The position numbers and the translations under genes are program-made. Positions 7,996 to 16,680 of a DNA stretch of 33,259 nucleotides are shown here, piece by piece. Position 1 is the stretch's first letter; the number at the start of each line of letters is the position of its first letter. This DNA comes from Sinorhizobium sp. 8-89. Its GTDB lineage: Bacteria; Pseudomonadota; Alphaproteobacteria; Rhizobiales; Rhizobiaceae. The notes below the pieces were generated by a model. It was not told where the DNA came from, searched no databases, and was given only the letters and a program-made list of their open reading frames with translations. The DNA lies in NCBI RefSeq assembly GCF_030124325.1, contig NZ_JASKLR010000038.1:1-33259 (forward strand), given 5' to 3'.

Positions 7996-9939
7996 ATGGC
8001 TCACTCTGCCGACCTCGACCTGTTCCGCCAACGAATTGCCGAGGCGCTCCCTTCAGCCAATATTCCAACCCTACTGCTCCTTCTGTATCAGTTCACAGGA
8101 CAGGAGTACTGGCTCAACCCGCCGTTTGTCCCCGTGAAGAGTGGCTGGGGCGACAACGATTCCGGAGGCCTGGCGGCCGAATTGCAGACGGAGATCCGCG
8201 ACGCAGCACTGGCCGCCATCATCGCTTGGCGCCACGGCGCACACGTCGTCAAGCAGGACCTGTCGGCAGAAGAGTTGATCCGCATGCTGACCGTGTCGGA
8301 GGCCGAGCCTATTCCGCCGGAATACGCTGACATGATGATCCATAAGCTGCAGAGGTATTCAGGCGCCATTCCGGATCCGGTGTCCTTGCCAGAGGGGTTT
8401 CGTGTGCTCGTCATCGGGGCGGGCATGTCCGGTGTTGCAGCCGCGATTCGGTTACGACAATTGGGCATCTCTTACATCCAAATCGAAAAGCAAGACAGCA
8501 CCGGCGGGGTCTGGCACTCACATCACTATCCTGGCTGCGGAGTGGACACGCCCGGACATCTCTACTCCTACACTTTTGCAAGTGGCGACTGGAGCAAGTT
8601 CTTCCCGTTGCAGAAGGAAATCGACGACTACTTCAACCGTGTTGCCCGCGACTTTGAGATCGAGAGCTTCATCCGCTACGGCACCGAGTGCCTGGTCACC
8701 CGCTATGACGAAGAGAGCCGGACTTGGCACTCCCGGTTATGCCTGCCCAACGGTACGGAAGAAACCCTCGTGACCAATGTGGTCATCTCGGCCGTGGGTG
8801 GCTTCACCACGCCGAAATGGCCCATCATTTCGGGCCTGCGCGACTTCGACGGCCCGGTGGTACATACCTCGGAATGGGATCCAGAAGTCGCGCTCGACGG
8901 CAAACGCGTGGCCGTGATTGGGAATGGGGCCTCGGCAATGCAGGTTGTTCCCGCCATCGCAGATCGGGTGGGTGCCTTGACAATCTTCCAGCGTTCACGC
9001 CAATGGGCGGCGCCCTTCCCAAAATTTCAAATGCCGGTCCCGGAACCGGTGCAGTTCTTACTCCGCGAGGTGCCACACTACGAATGGCTGTACAGGCTAA
9101 GGCTGAGTTGGATTTTCGACAGTGAAGTGCACGAGGCCCTGCAGAAGGACCCGGCTTGGCCGCATCCGGACCGTTCCGTGAATGCGGTAAACGACGGCGA
9201 CCGCGAGACTTACACACGATACATCGAGAAACAGCTGGCGGGGCGCCCTGACCTCATGGCCAAGGTCATCCCGCCGTACCCGCCATTCGGCAAGCGGATG
9301 CTCCTAGACAACGGCTGGTACAAGACCCTACTGAAGACGCATGTTACGCTGGTAGACGCCGCTGCTGCGCGTGTTGAGGGGAGATCAATCCATGCGATAA
9401 ATGGCGAAACGCATGAGGCAGATGTTCTCATCGTCGCCTCGGGCTACGATACCACACGCTATCTACTTCCGATTCAGGTGATCGGACGCAACAGTCGGAC
9501 AGTACGTGAGGTCTGGAACGATGATGACTGTCAGGCTTATCTTGGCACCGTTGTAGCGGGATTCCCGAACTTCTTCATGCTCTATGGCCCCAATACGGCG
9601 CTCGGCCATCGCGGCAGCTTTATCTTCACGATTGAAAGCCAAATCGATTACGTGCTGAGTGTTCTGCGCCAGATGGGCGAGAAGAAGCTTGTTGAGGTGG
9701 AATGCCGGCAAGATGTATATCAACGTTACAACCGGACTATCCAAAAAATGCATCAGCAGATGATCTGGAGCCATCCCGGCATGTCCACCTTTTTCCGCAA
9801 CGACCGTGGGCGAATCGTAACGAACAGCCCTTGGCGCCTGATCGATTACTGGAAGTTGTTGAAGGAGGCGGATCTCGGTGACTACCGTACCATTCCGCAG
9901 GTTGGTTCCCGATCGGAGGCTTCGGTTGAAGCGGTTTGA
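7996..9939 (+). CDS. Baeyer-Villiger monooxygenase (4-hydroxyacetophenone monooxygenase-like)
   Basis: This 647-residue FAD/NADPH enzyme would insert oxygen next to a ketone to give an ester, using O2. An N-terminal domain of about 135 residues precedes the first Rossmann motif VLVIGAGMSGVAAAI (about residues 137-151), which binds FAD. The family fingerprint appears as DFDGPVVHTSEWD (about 283-295). The second, NADPH-binding Rossmann motif is VAVIGNGASAMQ (about 305). The length and N-terminal extension match the 4-hydroxyacetophenone monooxygenase group rather than the shorter cyclohexanone type. GGVWHSHHYPGCGVDTPGHLY is the typical FAD-domain segment. The ATG at 7996 has AGGAAC eight bases upstream. 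A NifA site and sigma-54 promoter lie 460-535 bases upstream. The real substrate is unknown, and an N-hydroxylating role is less likely given the fingerprint. Confidence 0.88.
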   Translation: MAHSADLDLFRQRIAEALPSANIPTLLLLLYQFTGQEYWLNPPFVPVKSGWGDNDSGGLAAELQTEIRDAALAAIIAWRHGAHVVKQDLSAEELIRMLTVSEAEPIPPEYADMMIHKLQRYSGAIPDPVSLPEGFRVLVIGAGMSGVAAAIRLRQLGISYIQIEKQDSTGGVWHSHHYPGCGVDTPGHLYSYTFASGDWSKFFPLQKEIDDYFNRVARDFEIESFIRYGTECLVTRYDEESRTWHSRLCLPNGTEETLVTNVVISAVGGFTTPKWPIISGLRDFDGPVVHTSEWDPEVALDGKRVAVIGNGASAMQVVPAIADRVGALTIFQRSRQWAAPFPKFQMPVPEPVQFLLREVPHYEWLYRLRLSWIFDSEVHEALQKDPAWPHPDRSVNAVNDGDRETYTRYIEKQLAGRPDLMAKVIPPYPPFGKRMLLDNGWYKTLLKTHVTLVDAAAARVEGRSIHAINGETHEADVLIVASGYDTTRYLLPIQVIGRNSRTVREVWNDDDCQAYLGTVVAGFPNFFMLYGPNTALGHRGSFIFTIESQIDYVLSVLRQMGEKKLVEVECRQDVYQRYNRTIQKMHQQMIWSHPGMSTFFRNDRGRIVTNSPWRLIDYWKLLKEADLGDYRTIPQVGSRSEASVEAV

Positions 9940-9959
9940 CAGGGCGGTCAACGACCCGC

Positions 9960-10262
9960 TCACGACCACCACCTCTCGAGGATCTGGTCAGTATACGAGC
10001 CAGGAAGAGCCAGCATCGCGGGGCAATAGGTGACAAGATGGCTATTAGAGGCATGGCCCGCAAATTGGCCCGAAACCGAACGCGCAGCCTGATCGTCGGT
10101 ATTGAGGGTGAGGAAATTCAGTCCTTCGCCAAGCGCGGTGGGTTCGATGAACATCGCCCAAAAACCATTAGCGTAAGGAAGGTCCGCGGCTTGGTAGTAC
10201 AGTTGCTGAATCCTGCTCCAAGCGAAGATGTTGTAGAAGCCGATCCTGCCTTTATACGGCAC
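9960..10262 (-). pseudogene. Unrecognised protein-like fragment
   Basis: The minus-strand frame reads like real protein: RIQQLYYQAADLPYANGFW, then AMFIEPTALGEGLNFLTLNTD and YCPAMLALPGSYTDQILERWW. It has even hydrophobic and polar distribution and few of the arginine/serine runs typical of chance frames here. I do not recognise the family. It has no ribosome binding site, and upstream sequence (to 10331, with an in-frame stop) looks like a continuation of the same decayed gene. It runs convergent to the end of the monooxygenase gene. Confidence 0.4.
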
Positions 10263-11036
10263 ACTGCCCTACGTAATCGCTATTTCCATCAGCCGAACTT
10301 GAGAAGTCTTTTCCATTGCGAAAAATCGTGAACAAGATCGCCATAACATAACTCCCTCACGAGTGCTTGCGAGCGTCAGCCGCGCTTGCTCAGACAGGGC
10401 GTGCCGCGGCCGCGAGCTTGGGGTGGACTCATCAGGAAGGTGCTGCTTCACGTTTGAGGGTGCCGCAGGATCGTGTCGTTGTTGACCGGAAGATGCTTCG
10501 TCAGACCTCTGCCGGTGCCGGTAGACGCGAGGCCTATTCAGGAGTTTGGCATGGTGGAAAGCTCCTCTTCCGGGGTGAGGCGCGGGCAACATCCGCATGA
10601 TTTCGGCCTTTCGGGCGAATTTATGGGTGCCGCCTCACCATCTCGGCGGTCGAGAGCCCAGCGTCGCTGCACGCAAGTGACGCTTCACCGCAGAACTGGC
10701 CTCTCATGCCGTTTTGCAGCGTCACCCAGAGCGAAGTACTCCATAGCACGTCTCTCATTTTCGGACCTCCTCAAAGGTCGTATTGAGAACCGCCAACCCT
10801 CCTGTTCGCTCCCAACACTACACGGGTTCTTTGCCCTTGGTCACCATCCGTCGACCGCGTAAGATGTTGCCCATCCGGCAGGTTTACCCCAGGCGACTGC
10901 GGAAGGTGTCTCCGCCAATTCGCCTCCGTGAGGAGACCAGGCCTTGGCCATCCTCGTACAGGTTCGCATTGCGCATGACCAGGGATGACCACTGGTATGG
11001 TCCTCTCCACCTGCAATATAGGGCTGGGCACCCCGA
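10263..11036. other. Gene-poor stretch
   Basis: No gene is supported. A plus-strand frame starting at GTG 10473 stays open for 129 codons but has no recognisable domain and a low-complexity arginine/serine composition. I see no transposase motif, tRNA or clear terminator. Confidence 0.35.
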
Positions 11037-11606
11037 TCACGGCAAAACGCGCAGGTAGCACTGTGAGTCGCTCGGCGGGCCGAAACGGCCGAAAATCTGC
11101 ACGATAGCGGATTGCGTTTGCTCGTCGGACAGATTTAGCGACGCCGACAGCAACGTCGCGGTGATGGCGCGACTGTCCGGCCTTCCACCTTCGACCACCG
11201 CAAGACAAGTCAAGAATAGGTGGATTTCCGCGGGGTCGGATTGATCCAGGATGAGGCAATTGAATGCGATCGGTTCCCCGTATTTCCTCAGGTAGCTACT
11301 AATTGGCTTCGCCAGGCCGCTGCCTTGGCGGTCGCCGACAGCATTTGCACAGATTGACGCAAGGGCATGGGGCAAATCAGTATCGGCAATCGTGGCGTTC
11401 AGCTTCCTTGAAGTCGAGGCGGTTTCCACCAGGTTCGGTATCATTTGCACGGCATTCTGCCACGTCCTAGCATCCAGATTGCGGTTTGGATCTTCGGATA
11501 GTTTCCGGATCAAGGCAGAGCAAATCCTCTCTGCTTCCAGCGGTTTGCTCTTCTGGGGGGCTATCACCACGAACAGGCCCGCAGCTGTTTTTGCGAATGG
11601 GTTCAT
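11037..11606 (-). CDS. Hypothetical protein, 189 residues
   Basis: I do not recognise this protein. The ATG at 11606 follows AAAGAAG about seven bases upstream. An upstream TTG at 11633 is in frame but less likely. The protein starts MNPFAKTAAGLFVVIAP, with one short hydrophobic stretch, and the rest looks helical and soluble (ICSALIRKLSEDPNRNLD, LPHALASICANAV, SAIVQIFGRFGPPSD). There is no signal peptide, metal site or known catalytic motif. It lies 160 bases downstream of the larger unknown gene on the same strand, so the two may be co-transcribed and functionally linked. The coding character (balanced composition, a start with ribosome binding site, full-length frame) supports a real gene. 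Confidence 0.6.
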   Translation of the reverse strand: MNPFAKTAAGLFVVIAPQKSKPLEAERICSALIRKLSEDPNRNLDARTWQNAVQMIPNLVETASTSRKLNATIADTDLPHALASICANAVGDRQGSGLAKPISSYLRKYGEPIAFNCLILDQSDPAEIHLFLTCLAVVEGGRPDSRAITATLLSASLNLSDEQTQSAIVQIFGRFGPPSDSQCYLRVLP

Positions 11607-11766
11607 GTTTGCTTCTTTTTGGAGACGGGACAAAAGTCCGCTGGCCGGGGGCGCGAGAGAGCGTGGCAGTCCGCAAAGGTTCGCCGGACTGCTCTGTTAC
11701 ATCCAATGACGCGGGGAAGGTTGGCCAACCCCATGCCGTTGGTTGCGCTGCTTTTCGACCAAAGGC

Positions 11767-12645
11767 TCACGATTGGACCGGCTTCAATTCTCCTTCCGGC
11801 GTCGAGCCGCCGTCGAAGAAGTTCCTCGCGTTCTTGAACTGCTTGGTGGAGTTTGCATTCACGAGCTTCCGGAAGTTTTCGTAGTCGGAGCCGTGTTTGC
11901 GGATCCGTCGAGTCTGAACCAGAGTGTTGACCTCGCTATAGTCGATGTCGACGTTGACGTATTGCGCCGAGGAGCAACAGGATTTCAGCTCAATGAAGTG
12001 CTCTTTGAACTCAATCTGACGCAGAACGATCGCTCCGTAATCATAATGTCCGCCTGCCCCATTATCGAGAAGGTAGCTCTGGTAGGTGCATGTCAGCGCT
12101 TTGTATTGCTGCGCCTTGCCGTTGGCCCTGAAGGTGAGGTCGCCCATCTTTGTGAGGAAGGACTGGAAATCCATCAGCAGCGATGCCCCGTCGGTAATGA
12201 TCGCCGTGGCAAGCAAGGAGAGGAAAGTGGCCGAGACAGAAGTGCCGACAAGCCTGTTTGAATAACTCTTCAGTTTTTTCCCGCCAATCGAAACATCAGG
12301 GATGTTTGCAATAACGTCTGTCCAGGTGTTGATGTCCAGTTTTTGCGAATCAATGGCGGGATAATGGGTATGCATATAGTCGTGAATGAGTCCCCCTATC
12401 GCCAGGAGGTTGTCCCCATTCTCATTCATGACGCGACTGTACTTCGGGTCGTTAGGTTTCTGGCCGATGAGGTGAAACTGTATTGTCCCGTGATCGTTGG
12501 CGATCGTGTCGTCACTGGGGGGCGTGGCATCTGGTTGGGCCAAAACCAGGGGCTTGGCGTAGAAAAACGCCGCCGCCGCCTCGTAGTTCTTGAGCGAATA
12601 GCTCTGTTCACGCTCGTGAACATTCAATACAAATGCGTTCGACAT
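11767..12645 (-). CDS. Hypothetical protein, 292 residues
   Basis: This starts at ATG 12645 five bases after a near-perfect AGGAGGA, so it is very probably translated. The product begins MSNAFVLNVHEREQSYSLKNY and continues with AAAFFYAKPLVLAQPDATPP. The centre holds a hydrophobic helix (VGTSVSATFLSLLATAII, about residues 137-154). Next come ALTCTYQSYLLDNGAGGHYDY and a strand-like C-terminus with adjacent cysteines (FIELKSCCSSAQYVNVDIDY). I cannot assign a family. The helix plus cysteines would suit a membrane-interacting or lipidated effector-like protein, but that is a guess. No signal peptide is evident. It sits upstream of the 189-residue unknown and downstream of the AraC/LysR regulators, all on the same strand. 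Confidence 0.7.
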   Translation of the reverse strand: MSNAFVLNVHEREQSYSLKNYEAAAAFFYAKPLVLAQPDATPPSDDTIANDHGTIQFHLIGQKPNDPKYSRVMNENGDNLLAIGGLIHDYMHTHYPAIDSQKLDINTWTDVIANIPDVSIGGKKLKSYSNRLVGTSVSATFLSLLATAIITDGASLLMDFQSFLTKMGDLTFRANGKAQQYKALTCTYQSYLLDNGAGGHYDYGAIVLRQIEFKEHFIELKSCCSSAQYVNVDIDYSEVNTLVQTRRIRKHGSDYENFRKLVNANSTKQFKNARNFFDGGSTPEGELKPVQS

Positions 12646-12768
12646 GATTATCCTCCTGTGGGAGACCTGAGCGTTGCTGTGGCAGCCGTGAGCTGCCTGG
12701 AGTGCGTACACCTAAGAGCGATATGATTTTTGCGCGCCTCCACTGCTGTATACCATTTCGCTCCGGTC

Positions 12769-13785
12769 CTAACCTTTGCGTCGGACAGACTTTTCTTTGC
12801 CGGCTACCATTTTGCGATAGCGTAGCGGCGAGAGGCCATGAAACGCCTTGAACGCTGTAGAGAAGTTGTTGCTGTTCTCGTAGCCTAAAGATGCGGCGAC
12901 CGTGGCGACGCTTTCATGCCCGCTTCGCAAGCGCGCGGCAGCCAGGGTCATCCGATAGTGCCGTAACCAAGTCATAGGGCCACAGCCAAAGGATGCCTCG
13001 AACCGGTTGACGAGCGTTGTCTTGTTCGTCCCAACCGTGCGAGCCAATTTGCTGAGAGTGATCTGCTGGTCGATCCGCTGCGCCAGCAGAACGCATGAGT
13101 CCTGCACAAGCGCATCGGCTGAGAAGAATGGCGGGGCTGAACGCCGCGCGATCTCGGCGACGCAGGCGGTAAGTCTGCTTAGAACTTCCTCCTCGATTAG
13201 CGGCCAAAGCAGGTAATCGGAGTATCCGTTGGAGAAAACCGCCCTTCGGTCCAAGCTGCCTTCCGCAACCAAGGCTAGTTGCACTAGTTCGGATGAGAGA
13301 CTCACGCGAGCATGCTTGTGTTCCTCCAGCTCGCGACAATCGACGATGACAATTTGCGGGGAGCGTTCTGGCCGCAACAAACGGTGATCAACCATATCGA
13401 GCTGCGGCAGAGAGCTCGCGATTTGAGCTAACGAAGTACCTGTCACCGGGTCCGAGCCGAGATACGCGGCCAGAATGGATGCATGCACCCCAGAGGCACC
13501 CTGGGGATATGGCTGACGGAAGGCTTGACACGCCGCACGGCGGTCGACAAGGGGAGACTTAGATTGTGTAGATGGTTGAGCGTGTGAATACGCTTTCGCT
13601 TGGCAGATTGCCGAAAATCCTTGCTTCAAATTCTCGCTCGAAATGGAACGCGTCGAGTTCGCTGTGTTGGCGCAGCGCAGCCAGCTTCGCCTTCCGGCGG
13701 AGAGGGGGATAACGAACTGTCTCCGAAATATCCTAAAGACAGCCAGATTTCGGATCGGATGACACTCATTGGCTGGACGGCGCAT
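12769..13785 (-). CDS. AraC-family regulator with degenerate receiver-like N-terminus
   Basis: The C-terminal 90 residues are a clear AraC/XylS DNA-binding domain. The first helix-turn-helix is ITLSKLARTVGTNKTTLVNRF and the second SVATVAASLGYENSNNFSTAF, ending KAFHGLSPLRYRK. The N-terminal half has receiver-like elements: QIVIVDCRE (the beta-3 strand with an aspartate), VQLALVAEGS, and GYSDYLLWPLIEEEVLSRLTA, which follows the GADDYLxKPFxxxELLARI pattern with tryptophan in place of the invariant lysine. It may therefore be a pseudo-receiver that senses without phosphorylation. The start is uncertain: the ATG at 13785, 21 bases after the LysR gene, has a weak ribosome binding site and the first 60 residues look atypical, so a later GTG or TTG may be used. 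It could control the unknown genes downstream. Confidence 0.8.
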   Translation of the reverse strand: MRRPANECHPIRNLAVFRIFRRQFVIPLSAGRRSWLRCANTANSTRSISSENLKQGFSAICQAKAYSHAQPSTQSKSPLVDRRAACQAFRQPYPQGASGVHASILAAYLGSDPVTGTSLAQIASSLPQLDMVDHRLLRPERSPQIVIVDCRELEEHKHARVSLSSELVQLALVAEGSLDRRAVFSNGYSDYLLWPLIEEEVLSRLTACVAEIARRSAPPFFSADALVQDSCVLLAQRIDQQITLSKLARTVGTNKTTLVNRFEASFGCGPMTWLRHYRMTLAAARLRSGHESVATVAASLGYENSNNFSTAFKAFHGLSPLRYRKMVAGKEKSVRRKG

Positions 13786-13806
13786 TAGCGGTTGCCCTTG
13801 CCCTTA

Positions 13807-14811
13807 TTATGATGCTTGTGCCAGCTCTGTTCCCGCCGCGGCGGTAATCTCGTGGCGCAGCCGGCAATGGTCCGGGTCGCGATGGCAACGCTCGTGCCAG
13901 ATCAGCACGACCTCGTAGGGAGTTAGCTCCACAGGCGGATCGACAATCGCGAGCGGCAGCAAGGGGGTGATCCTAGTCGCGACGCGGCGTGGTACAACCA
14001 GCACCAGATCGGTCGCCACGATCGCCAACGCGGCCGTGAGAACGTTAGAAACCAGGACCGGCTCGCGATCCTGGAGATCTAACTTGGCCAACTCGTCGTG
14101 CACCCGGCCGAAACCGTCCTTGGAATCCGAGGCAATCGCGGCGTGGCGCAAGGCCGCGAAGGTGTCGATCGTCCATTCCTGCCCCAGGGCTGGGTGGTCG
14201 TTGCGTAGCAGGCAAGCAAAGCGGTCGGTGTAGAGCCTCCGCCGAAAGTAGCCCTGTGGAGTCGCACCGATCTGCCCAACGGCCACATCGATGTCGCCTT
14301 CATCAAGCCGTCGGAGCGCGCCGGTGAGGCGCGAATCGGTTACTATGTTGAGATTAGGGGCGCGCTCGCGCAGAAGCGGTAGGAGAGGCGGCAGCAGCAC
14401 CAGCGCTTGGTGATCAGACATTGCCATTCTTACCGTTGACCGCCACTCTCTCTGGGCAAAGCCGCGGTTCACCATCCTGCGAATTGAATCCAACACTGGC
14501 GGCAGCATTTGGGCCAGGCGTTCGGCATACGGCGTCGGAAGCATGCCGCCCGAGCCGCGAACCAATAGCTCGTCATTGAAAATGCCCCGCAGCCTGGTTA
14601 ACGCTCTGCTTATCGACGGTTGGCTCAAGCCCAGGTCCCGGGCCGCATGCGTGACATTACGGTGCTCCAGCAGCGCCTCGAGAGCCAACAGCAGGTTCAG
14701 GTCAATCGACGTCAGCCTTTGCCGTTGCGGTGCGGTGCGAGGGCCAGCGACGATCAGTTGCGGCCGTTCCCACGCTTTTGAAGTGTTGCCATTGCAGGCG
14801 AGCTCATCCAT
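13807..14811 (-). CDS. LysR-family transcriptional regulator
   Basis: A 334-residue LysR regulator. The helix-turn-helix is LDLNLLLALEALLEHRNVTH-type sequence followed by AARDLGLSQPSISRALTRLRG (about residues 37-77) and FNDELLVRGSGGMLPTPYAER. The effector domain follows, with VRMAMSDHQALVLLPPLLPLL, DEGDIDVAVGQIG and LLRNDHPALGQEWT. This sequence type belongs to the NodD/NahR/SyrM-like branch, which uses aromatic inducers, but I see no features that make it NodD itself and there is no nod box nearby. The ATG at 14811 follows AGGAAAGG by three bases. The AraC gene starts 21 bases after its stop, so they are probably co-transcribed. A TGGCAC-N5-TTGC match lies inside this gene near its end (13885-13899, minus strand). 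Confidence 0.88.
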   Translation of the reverse strand: MDELACNGNTSKAWERPQLIVAGPRTAPQRQRLTSIDLNLLLALEALLEHRNVTHAARDLGLSQPSISRALTRLRGIFNDELLVRGSGGMLPTPYAERLAQMLPPVLDSIRRMVNRGFAQREWRSTVRMAMSDHQALVLLPPLLPLLRERAPNLNIVTDSRLTGALRRLDEGDIDVAVGQIGATPQGYFRRRLYTDRFACLLRNDHPALGQEWTIDTFAALRHAAIASDSKDGFGRVHDELAKLDLQDREPVLVSNVLTAALAIVATDLVLVVPRRVATRITPLLPLAIVDPPVELTPYEVVLIWHERCHRDPDHCRLRHEITAAAGTELAQAS

Positions 14812-15270
14812 AGGCCTTTCCTCGTGCCTTCCCAGGCAGTGTGCTCAGGTTAACGTCTTGGAGAATTGGCCTCTGCGGTGTAGAGGCCAAGCTCCTGAGC
14901 ACATCAGCGGTTTCACCAGCCGGATCGACATCATTGAATCTGCGCGCTCCCGATAGGGAATGGTAGTCGCCTGCTCAACGCTCGTCCGGGCAGGCGACGA
15001 GGGCCTTCTTGCGGTTTCGGTGGGATGGCCACGCGCGCTCGGCAGTGTTGAAGGCGATCTCGTCGAGCCAGCGAGCGGACGGCTTTTGAGAATGATCGCC
15101 CCAACCAGGTTGATGATCTGGCGCAACCCATGAGTTCTCCGCCACGCACGCCTGCGCCCTCTATTTTCCTCGGCCCGGCCGTCGGAGGAAATGGTCTGCC
15201 GTGGCTTTTATCACGACACATTCGCCACCCTCCGCGAGTTCGGAATGCTGCCTGATTTACCTAATCGCCT
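14812..15270. other. Gap with a short protein-like remnant
   Basis: Minus-strand sequence around 15070-14990 gives WLDEIAFNTAERAWPSHRNR followed by KKALVACPDE before the frame closes. Neighbouring frames give INLVGAIILK. These look like pieces of a decayed gene I cannot identify. No intact gene or RNA was seen. Confidence 0.35.
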
Positions 15271-16680
15271 TCAGCCTGCTACAGGCGAGGCAGGGTCCAA
15301 CGACGCCGTCAAGCCTCGGGGCGGATCCAGGCTTGAGAGAAAGTCGTCGCACCAGCGATAGACATTGTGCTTGCGAAGCCTCTCCATCATCGCGGTCCAA
15401 CGCGTAATCCGCTCATCTCGCGGCATGTCCAGCGCGGTTTCTATAGCACCCGCCACGTCCTCAGGGTCATAGGGATTAACGAGGATCGCTTCGCCCAACT
15501 CATTGGCGGCACCGGCAAAGCGCGAGAGCACGAGAACACCTGGGTCACGCGGGTCCTGCGCAGCGACATATTCCTTCGCCACCAGGTTCATGCCGTCGCG
15601 AAGTGGGGTCACGAGGCCAACGCGTGCCCTGCGGTAGAGGCGGGCCAGTTCCGGTTGCCCGAGCGACTGATTGATGTAGTGCACAGGCACCCAGCCGACG
15701 GTTCCGAGTTCCCCATCGACGCGCCCCACCAACTCGGCGACGTCCTTTTGCATCGCCTGATATGCCGGTATTTTTTCGCGGGATTTCGGGGTGATCTGCA
15801 GCAGCAAAGTCTTGCGTTTGCGATGCTTGTTGCTTCGCAGGAATCGATTAAAGGCGATGATGCGGTTCTCGATACCCTTCGAATAATCAAGGCGGTCGAC
15901 GCCGATCACGATGTCATAACCGGCAAGCCTGCAATAGCTGTCCCGCAGATCCTCGTCGCGCTCGGCGAGGCTTGCGAACCCAGCCGCGTCGATGCTGATC
16001 GGAAAGACGCCGCAGCGAAATGCGTTGGCATAGGTTCGGCAGTGGTCTTCGTTGATGTCTCTCAACTCCTGGCGGCGCAGGCATTCGGAGAAGTTGCTGA
16101 GATCGTTCTTGGTATGAAAGCCGACGAGGTCATAAAACGAAAGACCGCGCAGCAGAGTATTATAGTTCGGCAGAGTGACGAGCATGTCCGCCGCCGGCCA
16201 TGAAGTGTGCAGGAAAAAGCCGATCCGGTTTTTGTGGTGGCGTCGGCGCAGTTCTGCCGCAAGCGGGATCAGGTGATAGTCGTGCACCCATACGACGTCG
16301 TCCTCGCGCAGGAGCAGCTCCAGCTGATCTGCGAACAGCTTGTTGACGCGGTAATATGCGGTCTCTCGCGCCTCGGAATATTCAGCGAGGTCGGCACGGT
16401 CGTGGAAGATCGGCCAAAGAACCTGGTTGGAGAAGCCGTAGTAGTACTCATCCAGATCCTTTTGAGACAGATCGATCAGCGCGTACGTGATGCCGCCGAC
16501 CTCCCGCCTCGTGAAGGCTGCCGGTTCTTCGTCAGCTTTCACCTTCCCCGACCAGCCCATCCAGAGACCGTGCCTACGCCGAAGCGCGGCACTCAGCGCA
16601 ATGGCCATACCGCCCGCTGGCAGTGAGCCATGCTCATCGGGCAGCGAAACCCTGTTTGAGACAACGATCAATCTACTCAT
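15271..16680 (-). CDS. otsA: Alpha,alpha-trehalose-phosphate synthase OtsA
   Basis: A 469-residue glycosyltransferase family 20 enzyme that makes trehalose 6-phosphate from UDP-glucose and glucose 6-phosphate, for osmotic and desiccation tolerance. It begins MSRLIVVSNRVSLPDEHGS with the glucose-phosphate loop, then PAGGMAIALSAAL and LWMGWSGKV. The central segment has WVHDYHLIPLA. The sugar-nucleotide site is GVDRLDYSKGIENRIIAFNRF (conserved arginine and lysine), and TPLRDGMNLVAKEYVAAQ is the diphosphate-binding loop. The length is normal. The ATG at 16680 is set by a strong GACAGGAGGTGA just upstream. An upstream in-frame extension of 53 residues is not needed. No otsB phosphatase is in the window, so the phosphatase must be elsewhere. 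The inverted repeat at 16792-16806 may lie in its promoter. Confidence 0.93.
   Translation of the reverse strand: MSRLIVVSNRVSLPDEHGSLPAGGMAIALSAALRRRHGLWMGWSGKVKADEEPAAFTRREVGGITYALIDLSQKDLDEYYYGFSNQVLWPIFHDRADLAEYSEARETAYYRVNKLFADQLELLLREDDVVWVHDYHLIPLAAELRRRHHKNRIGFFLHTSWPAADMLVTLPNYNTLLRGLSFYDLVGFHTKNDLSNFSECLRRQELRDINEDHCRTYANAFRCGVFPISIDAAGFASLAERDEDLRDSYCRLAGYDIVIGVDRLDYSKGIENRIIAFNRFLRSNKHRKRKTLLLQITPKSREKIPAYQAMQKDVAELVGRVDGELGTVGWVPVHYINQSLGQPELARLYRRARVGLVTPLRDGMNLVAKEYVAAQDPRDPGVLVLSRFAGAANELGEAILVNPYDPEDVAGAIETALDMPRDERITRWTAMMERLRKHNVYRWCDDFLSSLDPPRGLTASLDPASPVAG

Noticed and set aside
10473..10862. 129-codon plus-strand frame
   Set aside because: No ribosome binding site, no domain and chance-like composition, so not called as a gene.
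13885..13899. TGGCAC-N5-TTGC sigma-54 match on the minus strand, 100 bases before the araC gene
   Set aside because: It lies inside the lysR coding sequence (codons for WHERCH), lacks the T after GC, and has no NifA site upstream. Chance match more likely.
15367..16203. 278-codon plus-strand frame opposite otsA
   Set aside because: Antisense shadow of a highly conserved gene.
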